Origin: Eutypa lata
Taxonomy: Eukaryota > Ascomycota > Sordariomycetes > Xylariales > Diatrypaceae
DNA: 64,000 nt
Assembly: GCA_022661535.1 (NCBI GenBank)
Contig: JAKULF010000005.1
Coordinates: 4,898,001 to 4,962,000 of the forward strand
Reading direction: 5' to 3'
The position numbers and the translations under genes were made by a program. Below are positions 58,608 through 64,000 of the stretch, piece by piece. Numbering within the stretch: the stretch's first letter is position 1; every line of letters starts with the position of its first letter. Under the pieces are notes generated by a model, which was not told the DNA's origin, ran no database searches, and worked only from the letters and a program-made list of their open reading frames with translations.

Positions 58608-61600
58608 TTATCGGTAGCCGTTGGATTGGGCTGCAGCAGAACTGATCGCGATCATACTCTGGCGGTTCGATCTCTTGAGACTTCCCGCTCGACTTAATGA
58701 TGTGTTTTGGTTAAGGGAAAACCGCCTTTGATCTCGTTCTTCGGGGGCTCTTTCCGCAACTGGATTGAACGTTTCACGATCCGGTGTCGACCTTTCCGTA
58801 TAGCGTCGGTTGCCAGGTCCAGTAGAGGTTGTTGGCTGCACTAGCCGAGTATTGATAGTAGAGGAAGCAAGTCGTCTCCTTGGTAAGGCTGAAGATGCAA
58901 GTGGGTTTGACTCAGTTGAGGGTAGCGGCACTTGAGAAGTGTATTCTCGCGTTCTACTTTGAGACTCGGGAATAGCGCGCGAGGGAATACGAAGACGGCT
59001 GTCTTCCTCATTGTCTATCGTGCCTCTGCGACTGCGAACATGTAGAGAAGTCTTACGCTCCATCGAGTCCTCGGGCTCTTCCGTACCAGCACGTCGTGTT
59101 CGCAACACCGTAGGGGGTTTGCTACGGGCCTCCTCCGGTTCTTCTGTCTGCGCTCGTCGGGTGCGAGATAGCAGCAACGACGATTTTCGACCAGCTGTAG
59201 GGTACTCTGTAGGGCTAGCGAGAGCAGCGGCAGCAGTAGCTGCTAGACCAGTGGATGAGGACGTAAAGCGCGGGCTAGGGAGAGCACTAGATGAGAATAT
59301 GCTGTTCCGCCGCTCCTCTAATCGTGACACTGCTTTGGGGCTGCTGACTACTGAGAATACACGATCCGTGGCTGAATTAGACTGCCTGTGGCTACTGGCT
59401 GCCTTGGGACTACTGAGCACTGAAAAACTGCGATCCGTAGCTGAGTTCGGTTGTTTTTGGCCAGAGAATCCCGTAAACGTGAACTTTGTTAACGTAGGGC
59501 TGGTTACGGGCGACTTCTCAATGGATGGCGTAATGGTCGGCTGTTCATTATTTTGCGCTGCCCCTTCACTAAGCGCCAAGCATAATTCTGTTAGACTCCG
59601 GCAGATACTATCTGCCTTACGCCTAAGTTGACGGTCTGTGACAACAGAGCCGCCACCTACGCTGCTCATACCGCTCGAAATTGGACCAGGCTGGCCGGCG
59701 GTGCCCATCATCGCAGTGAGGCTTAGAGCATCAGTAGCCGCAGTCTCTAATGCGTTATAGACTTCAGAGCTGAGGAACTGCTTAGATTTAGCCAGCGCAG
59801 AGTGTAGAATTGGGTGGCCGTCTTTTTGGGAGCCGGGTGTGATCGTCACGTCGCCTGTCTGTGACGCACTGCCCGAGCCTCGCTTTGGGGAGGCGGACAT
59901 GGTGGTCGCATTTGTATTGGCTGTTGGTGGACGCTCTTCGGAAGCTCGGGATATGGCTGCACCAGAAGTCGGAGGAAGCTTGCCAGTCAGCTCTAAACGG
60001 TGAATTCGAGATTTGAGGTCATCTAGCTCATCCCAAACAGTAGATGGGGCAGCTGTTGACGTTGTTGAATTCGTACCTTCCGGGCCATGGGCACCGTTTT
60101 CTTGGTGCGAGTCTTGTCTCTGAGTTTCTGCTGACTTCGGAGCTAGTGGTGAAGAGTTGAAAGTCCTGCCATTTCCATATGCAACGCTGCTCTGCTTAAA
60201 CGATGACATGCGAGATGGTACGGTAGAACCCCCATCCACAGAGGGCTGTCGCCTCCGGCTGTAATTCACAATAGGGGGACTTTGTTCGGAAGGGCTATCC
60301 TGATCAAATGACCGCGGGGTTAGCGGAGAAGCTCGAAGCTGACTGCTACCTTTGGGCCTTGCGTCCTCTGATCCTCGCTCCCTCGAAACGCCTCGAAAAG
60401 TCAAAGAACGAGCAATCCTATCTCCTGGCTGACCATCGCTAAAGCCTCGATTCCTAGATGTTTCTTGGTCTGAAAGACGCCTAGTTACTTGAGGAGGCGA
60501 GGATGGCTGGTATGAGGGGATGGCTGCAGAAAAAGGTCGTCGACTACTTCGCGTAATTCGCGCCTGCAACAACGTTAGTATGAACTACCATCAGAGTGAC
60601 ATTTTGTGATGAAGGGAGCATAGCCCTATGCCACGAAGCTACAAGAAGCTCGTCCATGCTTCCCGACGAGGGACCTGTCTTCAATAGATCATGTACCTAG
60701 AAGGGAGAATATAACAAACAAGCTCCAGTAAAAAAAGGTATACGGTCGCAGCAGAGGTAAGGGCAAAAATAGGGACAATAGGCACGGTCCACTTACTATG
60801 GCGTTTTGACTATCGGTATATCCACTATCTTCGTCGGTACCGCGTCGCGACACGTCTTCGCGCGCGATTTTGAGAAACACGTCCCCGCTATCGTCGAGGT
60901 CTGCTTGTGTCCCCGCCGAACCAGGTGTTATCTGTCGCGCATAGTCCTGCCGGCCTTCTAATGCTCGCAGTGTTCTATCGCGGTGAGTCGAGTCACCATA
61001 ACTATCGCCTACAGTGTAGGTACGTGGAGATTGATTGCCCATGTCGAGGGTGAGACTGCGACGCGAGCCTGATGATCTGAATGCTCGAATAGGCGGGATG
61101 GATGCGCTTCCACCAGACGAATGAGAGTTTGTTGGTGGTTTGTACGATACAGGAGGGCGCCTCGCTATCGAGCCTCTTCTTTCATCAGAATTAGTTCTCT
61201 GAATGGCTTTTGGCAGGATAAGTTCCCGTTGCCCCTGCGCCCAGTCTTTCGAGAAATCGGCAGATGCAGGAGCGCTCTGAGTGCCGCCTTCCGTAGACAG
61301 TCCGTGAGTGACCAACGACTGAGGATGCGAAGCGGAGGCTTCAAACGAGTCCGAGCCGCGCCTGCTTCGCGCGCGTCTTGCTTGCGGGCGTGCAGCCACG
61401 ATTGTATCGGTTAAGTCGGCCGGAGGCTTAATGGATGCGGTATTTGTTTTCTCTGCCGTATTGGTTCTGGCGACAGAATAAACAGGAAAATCCAAAGAAA
61501 TGGATCGCTTCACATTAGCAGTTTCAGAAGATTTTGTCGCGGTCGATGACGACAACGCAGTGGTAGAAGTTCGAAATGTCGGTGGACGAGACTTCGCGCG

Positions 61601-62308
61601 ACGCAATTCCTCGAGGGGTTGTTCAACTGAGACACGAGGTTTATTGTTAGAATTCTTTTGGTGGATTGTCGGTGGGGGATCCTGGGATGTGGTTGGTTGG
61701 GTGTCGCGGTGCTGAATCTGCTGATCCGGATCGGGTGAGACAGGTGAAGGTGGAATGCGGTTAATACTATTATCGTTGTGGTGGTTATTTAAATTGTTCT
61801 TATCATTTAGCAACAAGGACGGCAAAGTTAGCGACGATTGCGATTCCTTTTTCAAATCGGCGAAGCGAGATGCGGGCTGTTTTGACGAGTTGTTCGTCTG
61901 ACGATGCGATTGCAAGTAAGTGTTTTGTGTGGGTGTAGAAGAATTGCGAGTAGCGTCGGTGGCGGTCCTTGGTGCAATTGGTTTGAAGGAGGTGGAGGGA
62001 GCAGCGGTGACTGGTGCTGGTGCTGGTGCTGGTGCTGGTGCAGCTGCAGAGGTAGTAACGTTAGTACTGATTGCGTTGGTGTTGCCAGTGCTGTCAGTGC
62101 TGCCAGTGCTGGTCGAAGTGTGGTAAGTGTAAGAGGTGGATCTATTACTGCTGATGGTCGCTCTCGCAGTAGCAGATTCGGGCTCGCGCTCAGATTTAAC
62201 GTTAAGTGGTGGAGGCACAGGTGCAGGTGTAGGTGCAAGTGCGGGTGCAGGCCTTCGAGGTGCCTGAACTCTAGGTGGTTCAGACACTGATAGCGTGGTC
62301 GAGGACAT
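58608..62308 (-). CDS. very long Ser/Pro-rich fungal protein of unknown function
   Basis: I join two large frames as one gene: 62308-60797 (504 codons), a small exon from 60696 to about 60643, and 60563-58608; about 1173 aa. Intron 1 has GTAAGT and TTCTAG; intron 2 has a strong branch site ATACTAAC and GCAG, but its donor (GTAGCT at 60642) is uncertain. Neither half has a stop or start that would make it a gene alone. The N-terminus is Pro/Ala and Ser/Thr/Asn-rich. More ordered pieces are SGDVFLKIAREDVSRRGTD at the end of exon 1, TVWDELDDLKSRIHRLELTG (likely coiled coil) and a helical block around SEVYNALETAATDALSLTAM and RRKADSICRSLTELCLAL. Homologues are sometimes named after an LPXTG-like motif; here it reads LPPTS, and no signal peptide or anchor is present. 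Possibly a cytoskeletal or polarity scaffold, but that is a guess. Confidence 0.75.
62011..62045. repeat. in-frame hexanucleotide repeat coding Ala-Pro
   Basis: Tandem CTGGTG units on the plus strand, read on the minus strand as an Ala-Pro dipeptide run near the start of the Ser/Pro-rich protein. It is likely length-variable between strains. Confidence 0.85.
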
Positions 62309-64000
62309 GGTTTAGTCGCTAACGATTTTCCCAGGTTTCAAGACTCCAGAATTTCCCAATTTTTGTGGCTTACCCCCCTTTTCATGCTCTCTTCATTTTG
62401 ATATCTGATCTAACTCTAGGTATTCAGAATATCTCGTCCCTTATCATTCCAACCTCCGTAAATCAAGCGGTTCGTTGCGTTAAGACAGCCAGACAATACA
62501 GGAGAACCAAGTAGCTTAGGAACTTCAGTAATTAGGCTAGTTAGATAGATAAGTACTTAAGGTAGGTAGGTATGAGATATGACTGAGGGGATAGTTGAAA
62601 GAGGAGCGCCAAATACCAGAACTCTGGTTACACAATTACGAAGATTAGATCATGGGAAATGAAGAAAAGAAAACGATGATGACAAAATGAAATAAAACGA
62701 ATGACAGAACTACCTTCCCATGAAGAGAATGTTGCAGTAGGTGGTAGAAGAGATGATGGAGAGCCCAGTGACTGGAACTTGGAGAGTTTGTTGACCTAAT
62801 CAATCTCGTCCGACAGATCACAGCTCACAAGCACACAGAACGGCGCACATACAATTGGAGAAGAGACTGCAGTAGGTAGCCGGGATGTGCTGTAATTGTC
62901 CCCAGTTTCTTCGACCACGATCCGCAGAGTGGAGGGGCCTCCTCGATACTCGCTTCTAGAGTTGAGGTTAGAACGGCTTCTTCTATCGTCTCCTATTCCG
63001 CACTCGGGTAAGGGCCTTCTGCACCTTAAAGCAGCTACAGCTTACGGGTTAGCTAAACCCCATTATGGTGTAATACAGGACTACATGTATGTATGTAAAT
63101 ATGTATGTATAACACAAGTTACGTTTTGATCTCGCAGTAGCTGCAGAGTAGCCATCAACATCGATCCAATTACAAGTCTAGTTGTTACTGTTGCTGCATG
63201 TCAGCCATGCACGCATGCCCAGCCTGTGCACTCTGCTACTTTGAATGTCGTATATTTAGTATGGATACTGGTCAGTGACTGCATAGGTTCATACCAAGTT
63301 TCAACCTTCGGGAAACAAATGCACGGCGACCACATGGATGGATGATGTGCGGGATGATGATCTGATGAATAGGGGTCCGTGAGCTACCTAGATGTGGGTC
63401 AGTCGGGTACTTGACGTGGTATCGGAGATCGGTTTGGAGGCTTGAAGGCTCATTAAGACCATTTTAGGTATCGGCAAACTCTGGGCCTGCATGAATATCA
63501 AGTCTTATCGGCTGGCGGTGAAAAATAAAAATGAAAATAGGAGGTTGGAATTTGAATTGAGTTCTATAGTATGTTGCTATTATAAAGTTAACCTCGCCTA
63601 TCCCACTTCTATCCTACTATCCTACCGAGTATTCATTGCTGGATGATTTATGAAGACAATCATGACGACGAGTCCTGCAAGTTGACGTCGAGAATACATT
63701 GGCGATTGCACTACTACACTAGCTACATAGTAAATGGGCAGTGGATATCTCCTAACGAAGCTAGGAATGGTCATGATACTTGCAGATAGCCGACAAGGTG
63801 ACGGGCATTAGACAGAATTTCTTCCTTTTCTTTCGAGGTCCGAGAGCCTCCCGAGACGACAAGGGACGGGCCAAACCAAAAAGACTGACCAATGAGGTAA
63901 GCCTAAGCCGACAGGACAAACGAAATATGTGTAGCGATAGGAGCGCACCGACGTTGATCCTGCAGTCGAAGCCAGGCGTTCCATGCACTGGTTAGATCTG
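62309..64000. other. right-end intergenic region, nothing recognised
   Basis: 1.7 kb with the promoter of the Ser/Pro-rich gene at its left. Overlapping short frames at 63761-63995 on both strands show no motif. No partial gene could be recognised at the right edge. Confidence 0.5.

Noticed and set aside
59969..59992. LPXTG-like cell-wall anchor in the Ser/Pro-rich protein
   Set aside because: The motif reads LPPTS, there is no signal peptide or hydrophobic tail, and fungi lack sortase anchoring.
1..64000. tRNA, 5S rRNA, CRISPR array or complete transposon
   Set aside because: No cloverleaf with both A and B boxes, no 5S-like sequence, no regular spacer-repeat array and no transposase or reverse-transcriptase motif was seen by eye; a covariance-model search could still find a tRNA.

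Overview
The window looks like nuclear DNA of a filamentous ascomycete (Pezizomycotina, probably Sordariomycetes). Genes sit singly on both strands. Introns are short (about 50-150 nt, GT..AG, often with a CTAAC/CTAAT branch site). Intergenic stretches are long, AT-leaning and full of TACCTA/TAGGTA microsatellite-like tracts. The gene families are typical of ascomycetes. No rRNA, tRNA, CRISPR array or intact transposon was recognised. All exon models were built by hand from splice sites and frame continuity.

Layout. 1-7.6 kb: almost gene-free; only the last 11 codons of a possible gene are at the left edge. 7.6-25.8 kb: conserved cellular genes, namely a class I cAMP phosphodiesterase, a PAS-domain protein kinase, a TBC1D5-like Rab GAP and a protein with acidic WGDF-type motifs. 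The last two share a divergent promoter. 27.2-43.2 kb: the quinate/shikimate utilisation (QUT/qa) cluster, flanked by a broken short-chain dehydrogenase gene. 45.6-54.3 kb: accessory genes, namely an orphan F-box-like protein, a flavin monooxygenase with an in-frame stop, a three-unit telomere-type repeat, a secreted GH43 glycosidase and a secreted heme-thiolate peroxygenase. 56.1-62.3 kb: tRNA 2'-phosphotransferase and a very long Ser/Pro-rich fungal protein. The right end carries no recognisable gene.

The cluster is the most coherent unit. qutD imports quinate. qutB oxidises quinate/shikimate. qutE dehydrates 3-dehydroquinate. qutC converts 3-dehydroshikimate to protocatechuate, which feeds the beta-ketoadipate pathway. 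qutA (Zn2Cys6 activator) and qutR (AROM-derived repressor) are divergently transcribed from a 0.43 kb promoter. A Gfo/Idh/MocA oxidoreductase (qutH type) completes the set. I saw no clearly novel multi-gene system. The best leads are regulatory dyads in the qutB-qutC promoter, the dead active-site positions and internal GC step of qutR, two recently broken genes, a possible non-AUG leader on the tRNA phosphotransferase, and clathrin-adaptor-like motifs in an uncharacterised protein.
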